A stretch of 22,323 bases of DNA from a virus. The position numbers and the translations under genes were made by a program. The DNA is taken from IMG/VR virus record IMGVR_UViG_3300000325_000027, positions 1 to 22,323 of that record, one strand, 5' to 3'. Positions 5,811-13,510 of this stretch are shown piece after piece; position 1 is the first letter of the stretch, and each line of letters begins with the position of its first letter. The notes under the pieces are model-generated. The model did not search any database. It saw only the letters and a list, made by a program, of their open reading frames with translations, and was not told the origin of the DNA.

Positions 5811-6794
5811 ATGGCTACTGGATGGGGTAAGAAAACATGGGGTGCAGAATCTTGGGGAGACCTAAGCGATACCTCCGTTAACCTTAGTAGCCTATCATTA
5901 ACAACATCAATTGGAACTGAAACAACATCTGCAAACGCTATTGTTTCAGTTTCAGGTATACAATTAACTTCTACTATTGTATCAGCAACAGCAGGGACTT
6001 CTGCTTTAGTTTTAGCTACTGGAAATTTAGAGTCTATGGCTGTTGGAAGTGTTTCAACACCTATTGGACAAGATGTTGCTGTATCTGGTTCACAATTAAC
6101 TTCTACTTCAGGAACTGCAACAGTAGATGACACAACTTTGACAGGAGAAGGTTGGGGTAGAGGTGAATGGGGAGAGTTTGCTTGGGGTGATAATTTTTCA
6201 GTTCAATTAACTGGTCTACAGGCTTCAGCAACTTTTGGTAGTGATGTTACTGCATTTACAGATGTTACCGCTTCAGTTACAGGACAACAATTAACTGCTT
6301 CTTTCTCTCATCCATCTTTTTCAATTCAAATTGACCAAGATATATTTGTATTAGCTTCGGAAGATCAATTAGATGCGTTAACTACATCCTCTACAGTAAC
6401 AGCAGATGCCAATGTAAGTGTAACAGGTATTCAAGCTACAATGTCTATAGGAACTGCTGTAGGTGGTCTTAAAACTCCAGTAGATGTTACAGGTATCCAA
6501 GCTACTATGACTTTGGGTTCTATAACCCTAATTCAATCAACTAATGAATCGGTTACCGGACAACAGTTAACAATGGCTCTTGGACAGCACGCAGATATAC
6601 CAGGTCAAATTATAGGTGTAGGAGGGTTACAATTAACAAGCTCTATAGGATCTGTAACAGCAGAGGGTGCTGCAAACATTGATGTTACAGGCATACAATT
6701 GACAGCTTCTGTTGGAAGCCTTAATATAACAGCATGGGCAGAAGTAGATCCAGACGTAAGTAATACTTGGCGAGAGGTTGATCGAGCTGCTTAA
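5811..6794 (+). CDS. Repetitive beta-rich virion protein with WG motifs
   Basis: This 327-residue protein is built from about nine copies of a short unit, roughly VTG-x-Q-L/A-T-x-S-x-G. The units centre near residues 48, 92, 134, 157, 205, 227, 249, 272 and 293, with irregular spacing of about 20-45. Two copies of a Trp motif with five-residue period (WGxxxWGxxxWGD) lie at 5-17 and 115-127. The C-terminus is AEVDPDVSNTWREVDRAA. Repetition and Thr/Ser/Val content suggest an extended beta structure exposed on the virion, perhaps a tail or neck fibre, since it lies directly before the tail fibre gene. No named family is recognised with confidence. Confidence 0.6.
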   Translation: MATGWGKKTWGAESWGDLSDTSVNLSSLSLTTSIGTETTSANAIVSVSGIQLTSTIVSATAGTSALVLATGNLESMAVGSVSTPIGQDVAVSGSQLTSTSGTATVDDTTLTGEGWGRGEWGEFAWGDNFSVQLTGLQASATFGSDVTAFTDVTASVTGQQLTASFSHPSFSIQIDQDIFVLASEDQLDALTTSSTVTADANVSVTGIQATMSIGTAVGGLKTPVDVTGIQATMTLGSITLIQSTNESVTGQQLTMALGQHADIPGQIIGVGGLQLTSSIGSVTAEGAANIDVTGIQLTASVGSLNITAWAEVDPDVSNTWREVDRAA

Positions 6795-6832
6795 ATAAGG
6801 TAAAATTATAATTATTTAGGAGATAAAAATTT

Positions 6833-8017
6833 ATGACATCTAGTTATTCTACAGATTTAAAACTCGAACTAATGGTGACTGGCGAAAACGCTGGTACATG
6901 GGGAGATTTAACAAATACAAACTTAAATGTAATTCAACAAGCAATCGCTGGTTTCGAACAAGTAACCTTATCAAGTGGTGGTACACTAGCACTTGTGATG
7001 TCAGACGGTGCGTTGTCAAACGCAAGAAACATGGTAATTAAATTTGCTACAGCTTCAATTGCTGCTAGCACAATTTGTACAATTCCAGATTCAATAGAAA
7101 AATTTTATATTTTTGATGCAACGGGTTTGACTAATCCAACTAACCTTACAATTAAAACTGCATCAGGTACTGGATTTACTTTAGACCAAGCAAAAATTTA
7201 CGCAGCATATTCTGATGGTACAAATTTAAATGAAATTTCATTAGACTCTTTAGGTGGCACTGTTGCTGCTGCAAATATTTCGGGCACGATTGCAACTTCG
7301 CAAATTGCAGATGATGCTGTGACTTCAGCAAAAATTGCTGACGATGCAATTACATCTGCCCTTATAGCAGATGATGCTGTTGGTGCGGATCAACTTGCTA
7401 ACACTGCAGTAACTGCAGCATCTTATACTACAGCTAACATAACTGTAGATGCACAGGGAAGACTTACTGCTGCATCTAGTGGAGCAGGCGGAGACGGAAG
7501 TTATGTTCCAAGATTAATTGCAAATGGACCTGCTTCAGGTAACTTAACTACACCAGGTAATGCATCAAAATTTTACGCTTACGTTTTTTCAGGTGGTGGA
7601 GGAGGTGGCTCACCATCCAATAGTAGATCAGCTGGCAGTGGAGGAGCGGGTGTTACTGGATTTTTTTCAGGAAATGCAGCAGCTTCCACAACTTATGCTT
7701 ACTCCGTAGGAGGAGCAGGAGCAGGGGGAAATAGAAATCCTGTACCCTCAGGACAGTATGGAAACCCTGGAAGTGCTGGTGGTGCCTCGTCAATTACTGG
7801 TTTAGTTCCTGCAGTAGCTGGTGGTAACGGAGGCCAAGGAGCACCGGATGCCCACGGACCGGCTATGTCCCCTGGAAACCCTGGTGCGGCAAATCCCGCA
7901 GCGGATTTTACATTACCGTTTGGTTATTTAGCTGGAAACTCTATTGCGAACGCTGGTGGTAACTCAGCCTCTGGTGGTGCGGGTCATATAACATTTTTTG
8001 ATGATGGGGGTCAATAA
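6833..8017 (+). CDS. Tail fibre / receptor-binding protein with Gly-rich tip
   Basis: This 394-residue protein begins with the segment SSYSTDLKLELMVTGENAGTWG, known from tail fibres of marine phages, where it likely anchors the fibre. A beta-rich region is followed by three near-identical ten-residue repeats (IADDAVTSAK, IADDAITSAL, IADDAVGADQ at about 158-187), a motif common in fibre shafts. Residues 220-394 are Gly/Ala/Ser/Pro-rich, including a run of six glycines at 254-259, and probably form the receptor-binding tip. The tip coding sequence is visibly richer in G+C than the genes on either side, suggesting exchange. The gene has its own AGGAGA ribosome site (6818-6823), and the next gene starts on its stop codon. 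Confidence 0.8.
   Translation: MTSSYSTDLKLELMVTGENAGTWGDLTNTNLNVIQQAIAGFEQVTLSSGGTLALVMSDGALSNARNMVIKFATASIAASTICTIPDSIEKFYIFDATGLTNPTNLTIKTASGTGFTLDQAKIYAAYSDGTNLNEISLDSLGGTVAAANISGTIATSQIADDAVTSAKIADDAITSALIADDAVGADQLANTAVTAASYTTANITVDAQGRLTAASSGAGGDGSYVPRLIANGPASGNLTTPGNASKFYAYVFSGGGGGGSPSNSRSAGSGGAGVTGFFSGNAAASTTYAYSVGGAGAGGNRNPVPSGQYGNPGSAGGASSITGLVPAVAGGNGGQGAPDAHGPAMSPGNPGAANPAADFTLPFGYLAGNSIANAGGNSASGGAGHITFFDDGGQ
7304..7393 (+). repeat. Three 30-base repeats in the fibre shaft
   Basis: Three in-frame 30-base units each begin with the codons for Ile-Ala-Asp-Asp-Ala (GCAGATGATGCTGT in the first and third). They encode the ten-residue shaft repeat of the tail fibre. Such repeats can expand, contract or serve as crossover points between fibres. 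Confidence 0.7.
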
Positions 8018-8460
8018 TGGCTTACGTAATTGAATTAAACAACGAAGTAGTTAATTTTGCAGAAAACGAAACACAGAAAAATGATTTAATTCATTTTTTT
8101 CCACCCGCTGTATCTCATGAAATAAGTGATGAAAATTTTACTAAAATTAAAAAAAATTTAGCAGTAGTATCTGTTTCTGGGGGAGTTATATCAATAACAG
8201 AAAACGCTCAATACGCTACTGATGAGTTTGCGCCTGACGAAACTTCATTAAAACAATATCATAACGTATTAAAGGGACTACTAAAAGTTTATTTAAATGC
8301 TCATAACACTAGCCATTCAATTTATTCTGACGCACAGAGTTATTATAATACTTTAAATACTTTAGATTATTCAACATTAACTTTTCCTTTTATCGGGACT
8401 TGGGAAAAATATTGTGAAGATAACTCAATAACTTATATACATACTTTACAAATACCTTAA
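8017..8460 (+). CDS. Unknown protein directly after the fibre; possible fibre chaperone
   Basis: This 147-residue acidic to neutral protein has no membrane segment or signal peptide. It starts with a beta-strand-like MAYVIELNNEVVNFAENE, and the second half is helical and Tyr-rich (YHNVLKGLLKVYLNA, SDAQSYYNTLNTLDY) with a terminal WEKYCEDNSI. Its ATG overlaps the tail fibre stop by one base, the place usually held by tail fibre assembly proteins (Tfa or gp38-like) that fold or cap the fibre tip. I see no sequence match to those families, so the chaperone idea rests on position only. It could equally be a tip-bound adhesin. Confidence 0.4.
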   Translation: MAYVIELNNEVVNFAENETQKNDLIHFFPPAVSHEISDENFTKIKKNLAVVSVSGGVISITENAQYATDEFAPDETSLKQYHNVLKGLLKVYLNAHNTSHSIYSDAQSYYNTLNTLDYSTLTFPFIGTWEKYCEDNSITYIHTLQIP

Positions 8461-8479
8461 TTAGTATACAAAATACTTA

Positions 8480-9229
8480 ATGTTTGAAAACGTTATTAAA
8501 TTTAAGGCGTGTAAAGAATATGTTGAAAACAACAAAGATATTTTTCCTGTACCGACAAAAACTAATATTCCGGAGTGGTTTAAAAAATTAGAGCACTCGG
8601 CTACAAATCAAACAATTAAGGGATGTATACCCTTTTTAGAAACTCTAACTTCAGGCTATCTACTAAAGATGCCAATAGATTATCTAATAGAACATAATGT
8701 GGATTTTAAGGATAAAAAACAAGCTGGTTTTATGACTGGAATTTATCCAGATAATAATTTATCTAATAAGATAAATATTAACTATACTGATAGACCATCT
8801 TCACATCCAATTAAGCAATTAGGGGGTAGTCCTTTAGTTGATAAAAATAAAAAACTTCCTTTTCATAAAATATTAAATCCTTGGCAAATAGAAACCCCTC
8901 CTGGGTATTCAACTCTTTTTGTACCTCCTTTAAATAATTCAGATGATAGATTTTCTATAATTCCAGGTATTGTAGATACTGATTCTTTTGTTAACACTCA
9001 TGAAATTAATTTTCCAATCGTAATAAATGGGGACAAATACGAAACACTATGTTCAACAATTAAAAGAGGTACTCCTTATGTTCAATTAATTCCTTTCAAA
9101 AGAGATGATTGGAAGATGAAAATAGAAAACACCGAGGATAATAAAATAAGTGTGAATAAATTTTTTCAAGTTAAACATGTTGTTCATAATTATAAAAAAG
9201 TTTTTTGGCGAAAAAAATCATGGAAATAA
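8480..9229 (+). CDS. DUF6065-like protein
   Basis: This 249-residue protein shows the motif set I associate with DUF6065 and related phage proteins. These are NPWQIETPPGYS (133-144), a following PGIVDTDSF segment (162-170) and a C-terminal IKRGTPYVQLIPFKRDDW (194-211) on a probable double-stranded beta-helix or cupin-like core. No biochemical function is established for that family. The gene is markedly AT-rich, lacks a good ribosome site, and is followed by a 2OG-oxygenase-like gene overlapping it by ten bases. This suggests the two moved together as cargo and may share a substrate. Similar gene pairs are seen in cyanophage and pelagiphage tail regions (from memory). Confidence 0.5.
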   Translation: MFENVIKFKACKEYVENNKDIFPVPTKTNIPEWFKKLEHSATNQTIKGCIPFLETLTSGYLLKMPIDYLIEHNVDFKDKKQAGFMTGIYPDNNLSNKININYTDRPSSHPIKQLGGSPLVDKNKKLPFHKILNPWQIETPPGYSTLFVPPLNNSDDRFSIIPGIVDTDSFVNTHEINFPIVINGDKYETLCSTIKRGTPYVQLIPFKRDDWKMKIENTEDNKISVNKFFQVKHVVHNYKKVFWRKKSWK

Positions 9230-9813
9230 GAGAAAGTGTATCAAACTACATAGTAACATTTGATAATGTAGTTCCAAATAAAGTATTAAATAGTTTTTAT
9301 AAGTATTGTAAATATAATACTGATTTTACCAAGGCACAAATTATTGGCGAAAAAAAAGATAGATCCTCTGAAATAATTAATGAAAACGTTAGAAATGTTA
9401 GTAGTTTAAGATTAGATAAATATACTAATAGTCTTACTCAAATACATTGGGCTAATTTACTTAATTTTACTTTCTCTTATTTTATAAAAGAATACCAAAT
9501 TATTTTAAATATGAACAATATTAGTTTTAAAATTACAAATATAGATCTTTTAAAATACCAAAAAGAGGGACATTACAGTTTTCATGTTGATGATTGTGAA
9601 GGTTATCATAGAACTTTTAGTTGTATTCTACTTATTAATGATGAGTATGAAGGTGGTGATTTATTTTTTAAAAATGTAGTAACAAAAGAAATAACTAAAA
9701 TTAATAAAGTTAAAAACAGAATTATTATATGGCCAAGTAATTTTTTATTTCCACATAAAATTTCACCAGTAACAAAAGGAGAAAGGTTTTCGGTGGTAGC
9801 ATGGGCAGTATAG
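9220..9813 (+). CDS. 2OG-Fe(II) oxygenase, prolyl-4-hydroxylase-like
   Basis: This 197-residue protein ends in a textbook-order oxygenase core: His122-x-Asp124 in YSFHVDD, then YEGGDLFF (143-150), a distal His179 in FPHKISPV, and Arg189 in GERFSVVAW placed to bind 2-oxoglutarate. This is the layout of prolyl-4-hydroxylase-type (PKHD/P4Hc) enzymes, which use O2 and 2-oxoglutarate to hydroxylate protein side chains or other substrates. The substrate is not visible. I chose ATG 9220; a TTG at 9205 is the only upstream option and would add five residues. The gene overlaps both neighbours by 10-13 bases, is very AT-rich, and lies two genes after the tail fibre, so a virion protein is a reasonable target to suspect. 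Confidence 0.8.
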   Translation: MEIRESVSNYIVTFDNVVPNKVLNSFYKYCKYNTDFTKAQIIGEKKDRSSEIINENVRNVSSLRLDKYTNSLTQIHWANLLNFTFSYFIKEYQIILNMNNISFKITNIDLLKYQKEGHYSFHVDDCEGYHRTFSCILLINDEYEGGDLFFKNVVTKEITKINKVKNRIIIWPSNFLFPHKISPVTKGERFSVVAWAV

Positions 9814-10346
9814 GAAAAGACTTTAAATATAAAATAATAAAAAACTTTTTATCGAAAGACGAAAGGGATATATTAACAATATATTGTGAAATTAAACACA
9901 GAAATAACTTTAGTAGTTTTGATTTTGACCAAAGTAACAACGCAGACACTAGATACTATGGAGATGCTGTAATAGATTCATTATTAGTAAAAAAGAAAAA
10001 ACTAATAGAAAGAGAATGTGGAAAAAACCTTTTAGGAACTTATTCTTTTTGGAGAGCTTATACTAGATTTGCTGATTTACCAAAGCACACAGATAGACCA
10101 GCTTGTGAAATAAGTGTAACAGTTAGTATTGGTGGGGATGATGTAAAGTGGCCTATTTTTATGGACGGTACTTCTATCAGCTTAGAAAAAGGAGATGCCG
10201 CACTTTATCTGGGTTGTGAAGTTTCTCATTGGAGAGAAGAATTTGAAGGTGATTGTCAGTTTCAATGTTTCCTACATTACGTAGATGCAGATGGTGAAAA
10301 TAAACAACAGTATTTAGATAAAAGAAACAATTGGGGGCAGTCGTGA
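9801..10346 (+). CDS. 2OG-Fe(II) oxygenase-like protein, second copy type
   Basis: This 181-residue protein carries the motif order seen in a marine-phage oxygenase family. WRAYTRFADLPKHTDRPACE holds His96-x-Asp98, then KWPIFMDG, then a Gly/Asp turn (LEKGDAALYLGCE), then His143 in VSHWREEFEG, and finally QFQCFLHYVDADG. The two histidines and the aspartate would bind Fe(II). The basic residue expected about ten positions after the distal His is not evident (Gln153 there), and Arg145 is the nearest candidate, so co-substrate binding may differ. It is not closely related to the neighbouring oxygenase (different motif context), so this is not a simple tandem duplication. It overlaps the previous gene by 13 bases and the next by GTGA. 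Confidence 0.7.
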   Translation: MGSIGKDFKYKIIKNFLSKDERDILTIYCEIKHRNNFSSFDFDQSNNADTRYYGDAVIDSLLVKKKKLIERECGKNLLGTYSFWRAYTRFADLPKHTDRPACEISVTVSIGGDDVKWPIFMDGTSISLEKGDAALYLGCEVSHWREEFEGDCQFQCFLHYVDADGENKQQYLDKRNNWGQS

Positions 10347-10579
10347 AAATAACCCAAAACAAGGACGGTAGTGGAGAAATTAGTTTTACAGATCAAGAAA
10401 TTGATATTTTACAAAAAAAGAAAAAACTTATTTTACCTCTTCCTTTTTTAAAGGATTTTATAAACCTATTTATGGGCTTATTTTTTGAAATGCATAAAAA
10501 AATGGATAAAGATTTAGTAAGGTCTACTACACAAAAAGACAAAAATATAGATATAAACGAACCTAATAGTAAGGTTTAA
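10343..10579 (+). CDS. Small Lys-rich protein with hydrophobic middle
   Basis: I chose the GTG at 10343, which overlaps the upstream TGA as GTGA and has a G-rich stretch (10332-10337) as a possible ribosome site. A TTG at 10331 would add four residues. The 78-residue product has an N-terminal beta hairpin-like KITQNKDGSGEISFTDQE, a KKKKLILPLP run and an amphipathic or membrane-touching helix (FLKDFINLFMGLFFEM), and ends in a polar tail. I recognise no family. It closes the AT-rich cargo block after the oxygenases, and a 29-base gap separates it from the gp10-like gene. Confidence 0.45.
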   Translation: MKITQNKDGSGEISFTDQEIDILQKKKKLILPLPFLKDFINLFMGLFFEMHKKMDKDLVRSTTQKDKNIDINEPNSKV

Positions 10580-10603
10580 TTGTTGATTGCATTGAGGTAT
10601 AAT
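10575..10603 (+). promoter_or_regulatory. Possible promoter at the gp10-like gene
   Basis: A perfect TATAAT (10598-10603) lies in the 29-base gap before the ATG at 10609, with a poor -35 (TTTAAT, 10575-10580) at 17 bases. A start point six bases downstream would fall on the ATG itself, giving a leaderless message. Alternatively GAGGT (10594-10598), which overlaps the -10, may simply be the ribosome site of a longer transcript. Confidence 0.25.
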
Positions 10604-10608
10604 AGCCT

Positions 10609-12762
10609 ATGCCTTTAACAAAAGTACAAATAGCACCCGGATTCAACAAACAAGTAACTGAAACAGGCGCAGAAGGTCAATGGACTGATGGCGACTTTGT
10701 GAGGTTTCGATATGGGCTACCTGAAAAAATAGGTGGTTGGGAACAGCTTGTTAACGCATCTTTAGTAGGTGCAGCAAGAGAACAATTTATTTGGGCTGAT
10801 TTAGACGGCAGAAGATATGCTGCAATAGGTACAAATAAAGTTTTAATAATTTATTACGAGAGTTCCTTTTATGATATTACACCACTAGGGACAGCTATAA
10901 CTGGATGCACATTTGATACTGTAAATACTTCAGCAACAGTTACCGTCAATAAGGCCGCACACACACTTCAACCAGGAGATTTATTTACATTTACTTCAGT
11001 AACTCCTCCAACAGGAGCAGGTTACAGTGCATCAGATTTTGAAACAAATACTTTTCAAGTGGTCACTGTTCCAAATAGTGATACATTCACTATTACAATG
11101 GCTAGCGCAGCAGGGACCACGGTCAACGGAAGTGGATCTGCAACAGTCAATCCGTACATTAGTGCAGGTGCTTTAGGGTTTACTTATGGATTTGGTTGGG
11201 GAACAGGATTGTGGGGCGGAGGCCAACAAGTATTTGGAACTCTTAACGGAGCTTTACTAGATGATACCGCAGGTACTGGAGGATCTGGGACTTCCATTAC
11301 ACTTGCATCAACAACTGGATTTCCAACTTCTGGAACAATAAAGGTTGGCGCTGAATTTATTTCTTATACTGGTATATCTACGAATGATCTTACAGGGATT
11401 ACTAGAGCAACTGGAGGCACTAGATCTGCTCATGCGTCTGGATCTGGTGTTGAATACTACACTGGTTGGGGACAAGCTTCTTTATCTTCTACATTAACAA
11501 TAGATGCTGCCTCATGGTCTTTAGATAATTTTGGAGAAAAATTAATTGCTACTATTAAAAACGGTAAAACTTTTGAATGGAATCCTATTAACTCTAACCC
11601 AAATGCATTGACCACAAGAGCAACGGTTGTAAGTGGTGCACCAACAGCATCTGTTATGTCTTTAGTTTCAGATAGAGATAGACATTTACTTATGCTTGGA
11701 ACTGAAACCACTATTGGAAGTAGTGGTACTCAAGATAAAATGTTTATAAGATTTTCTGATCAAGAAGATATAAGTGATTATACACCAACTTCAGTAAACA
11801 CTGCTGGTACTTTTAGAATAGATGCTGGTACTAAAATAGTAGGAGCAGTAAAAGGAAAAGATTATACTTTAGTGCTTACGGATAATTCAGCATATGTAAT
11901 TCAATTTGTTGGTCCCCCTTTTACTTTTTCAATTAGACAAGTAGGTTCTAACTGTGGAGCGATAGGTCAACACTCTATTAAATACGTTAATGGTGCTGTC
12001 TATTGGATGGGAGAGTCTGGCGGCCTCTTTGTTTATGATGGTACTGTTAAATCTTTACCATGCAAAGTTGAAGATTTTGTGTTTACAAATAAAGGGGACA
12101 ATCTTGGTATTAATTATGCTAATGGTGAATCAGTATACGTAGGCTTAAATCATTTATATGAAGAGCTTACTTGGTTTTATCCTAAAGCTGGATCCGATTT
12201 TAATGATAGATGCGTAACGTATAATTACCAAAGCGGAACTTGGACAACAGGTTCTTTAGCAAGGACTACATGGATAGATGCAAATTTATACGATGTTCCT
12301 TATGCAACTGAATTCACTTCAACAACCACACCAACTTTTCCTTTAATTCAGGGAGTAACAAGCATAAATGGTGGAACTATTTACTACGCTCATGAAACAG
12401 GAATTAATCAAGTTGATACCGCTGGGAATAAAACAGCGATACTTGCCTTTATTGAATCAGGTGACTTTAGTTTAAACGTTGAGGGTGATGCTCAAGTATT
12501 TATGAGTATGAAAAGATTTGTCCCTGATTTTAAATTAATTGAAGGTAATGCACAAATTACAATACAGTTAAGAGACTTTCCTAGCGACAGCCAAGCTTCT
12601 TCACCTCTAGGACCATTTACAGTAACCTCAACCACTGATAAGGTAGACACAAGAGCTAGAGCAAGATTTGCTAGTTTAAAAATTGCAAATACATCTACCG
12701 ATCAAAATTGGAGATTTGGAACTTTTAGAGCTGATGTACAACCCGATGGTATGAGAGGATAA
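10609..12762 (+). CDS. P22 gp10-like DNA-stabilisation / tail hub protein
   Basis: This 717-residue protein opens with the segment typical of the P22 gp10 family (Phage_stabilise): LTKVQIAPGFNKQVTE, then W-DGDFVRFRYGLPEKIGGW at 26-44. In P22 this protein closes the portal channel and stabilises packaged DNA. The rest is beta-rich, consistent with a propeller-like fold, for example SDRDRHLLMLGTE and AVYWMGESGGLFVYDG. Two segments look inserted relative to a compact core. One, about 101-183, has an HTLQPGDLFTF motif; the other, about 220-283, has GTIKVGAEFISYTG. Both resemble small beta modules found in many phage tail proteins. The next gene starts on its stop codon. Confidence 0.8.
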   Translation: MPLTKVQIAPGFNKQVTETGAEGQWTDGDFVRFRYGLPEKIGGWEQLVNASLVGAAREQFIWADLDGRRYAAIGTNKVLIIYYESSFYDITPLGTAITGCTFDTVNTSATVTVNKAAHTLQPGDLFTFTSVTPPTGAGYSASDFETNTFQVVTVPNSDTFTITMASAAGTTVNGSGSATVNPYISAGALGFTYGFGWGTGLWGGGQQVFGTLNGALLDDTAGTGGSGTSITLASTTGFPTSGTIKVGAEFISYTGISTNDLTGITRATGGTRSAHASGSGVEYYTGWGQASLSSTLTIDAASWSLDNFGEKLIATIKNGKTFEWNPINSNPNALTTRATVVSGAPTASVMSLVSDRDRHLLMLGTETTIGSSGTQDKMFIRFSDQEDISDYTPTSVNTAGTFRIDAGTKIVGAVKGKDYTLVLTDNSAYVIQFVGPPFTFSIRQVGSNCGAIGQHSIKYVNGAVYWMGESGGLFVYDGTVKSLPCKVEDFVFTNKGDNLGINYANGESVYVGLNHLYEELTWFYPKAGSDFNDRCVTYNYQSGTWTTGSLARTTWIDANLYDVPYATEFTSTTTPTFPLIQGVTSINGGTIYYAHETGINQVDTAGNKTAILAFIESGDFSLNVEGDAQVFMSMKRFVPDFKLIEGNAQITIQLRDFPSDSQASSPLGPFTVTSTTDKVDTRARARFASLKIANTSTDQNWRFGTFRADVQPDGMRG

Positions 12763-13346
12763 TGGACGAAATATTTTTACAAGATTATGCTAACAATGTA
12801 GCACAAGCTCAAGATCCTTTTGGTATTGCGGCAGTACAATCACAACCAGGATTTGAAAACTATCAACCTAGTTTTGCAAACCAAGAGTTAGCTCCTATGG
12901 GCTTAACTGAACCTCAAGGAACACAACTACCAGACTTTAAGGAAATGGCAAAAAACGTAGCTGAAAATCAAGCTAAAAATTTTTTAATTAAAAAAATTGG
13001 TTTAGAGGGTATTCAAGGAAATATATTAAGCTCAGTCTTAGGGGCTAACCCTTACGTTCAAGGTATAGCAACTATAGGATCTGCCCTTACTGGCAATTCT
13101 TTGAATATGTCAAATATTTTAGCGCAAAAAAGAGCTGAAAAGAATTACGAAATGAATCAGAGAAGAATGCAAAATGAATTAAATAAACAACAAACACAAG
13201 AAATACAAAAAAGATTAGACGCACAACCTGTATCAGATCAAGACAGAGGAAGAGGACAAACACGTTCGTCTCCAACACCTTCTGCTAGACAATCTAGACA
13301 ATCTAGACAAACATCAGGGTCAGGTGGCTTACATAGTGGGTATTAA
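12762..13346 (+). CDS. Probable minor virion protein, Gln-rich
   Basis: This 194-residue protein has an Asn/Gln-rich N-terminus, a central hydrophobic stretch (NILSSVLGANPYVQGIATIGSALTG) and a charged Arg/Gln-rich helix (AQKRAEKNYEMNQRRMQNELNKQQ). The C-terminus is low-complexity, with three SRQ repeats and GSGGLHSGY. Hydrophobic centre plus coiled Gln-rich helix is seen in small ejection or internal proteins, but no family is recognised. It sits between the gp10-like gene and other small structural genes, joined to both by one-base TAATG overlaps. Confidence 0.45.
   Translation: MDEIFLQDYANNVAQAQDPFGIAAVQSQPGFENYQPSFANQELAPMGLTEPQGTQLPDFKEMAKNVAENQAKNFLIKKIGLEGIQGNILSSVLGANPYVQGIATIGSALTGNSLNMSNILAQKRAEKNYEMNQRRMQNELNKQQTQEIQKRLDAQPVSDQDRGRGQTRSSPTPSARQSRQSRQTSGSGGLHSGY
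13285..13311 (+). repeat. Three 9-base tandem repeats
   Basis: The unit CTAGACAAT occurs three times in tandem (the last ends in A) and encodes Ser-Arg-Gln repeats near the C-terminus of the upstream-starting gene. It is a simple in-frame expansion of the kind that slippage produces. Confidence 0.8.
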
Positions 13347-13510
13347 TGGCTAGAGTAGATATAGTAATTCCAGAGCCAAGCTCTACTTATTCACAAGAAA
13401 ATCAAAGACAGGTAAGTCAGTCTTTACGAACGATGCAAGATAAGTTAAATACTTCTTATCAACAAGAATTAAAAAATGAACAAGATGCATTTAATTATTT
13501 TTTATTATGA
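13346..13510 (+). CDS. 54-residue helical protein of unknown function
   Basis: This short frame begins on the stop codon of the previous gene (TAATG) and ends in an ATGA overlap with the next, so it fills its slot exactly. The product begins MARVDIVIPEPSSTYSQENQ and continues as a polar helix (SLRTMQDKLNTSYQQELKNEQDAF) with a hydrophobic end NYFLL. I recall the pattern LNTSYQQ-LKNEQ--F from small proteins of marine phages between gp10-like and ejection genes, without known function. The perfect packing between two overlap junctions is the best sign that it is real. Confidence 0.6.
   Translation: MARVDIVIPEPSSTYSQENQRQVSQSLRTMQDKLNTSYQQELKNEQDAFNYFLL

Noticed and set aside
5774-6133. Minus-strand open frame of 119 residues
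   Set aside because: It lies opposite the repetitive WG-motif gene and shows Val/Pro/Thr repeats that mirror the repeats of the real gene.
6807-6812. TATAAT before the tail fibre gene
   Set aside because: No acceptable -35 lies 16-18 bases upstream, and TATAAT is common in AT-rich gaps.
8445-8474. TTTACA with TATACA before the DUF6065-like gene as a promoter
   Set aside because: The spacing is only 14 bases, too short for sigma70, and no better -10 is present.
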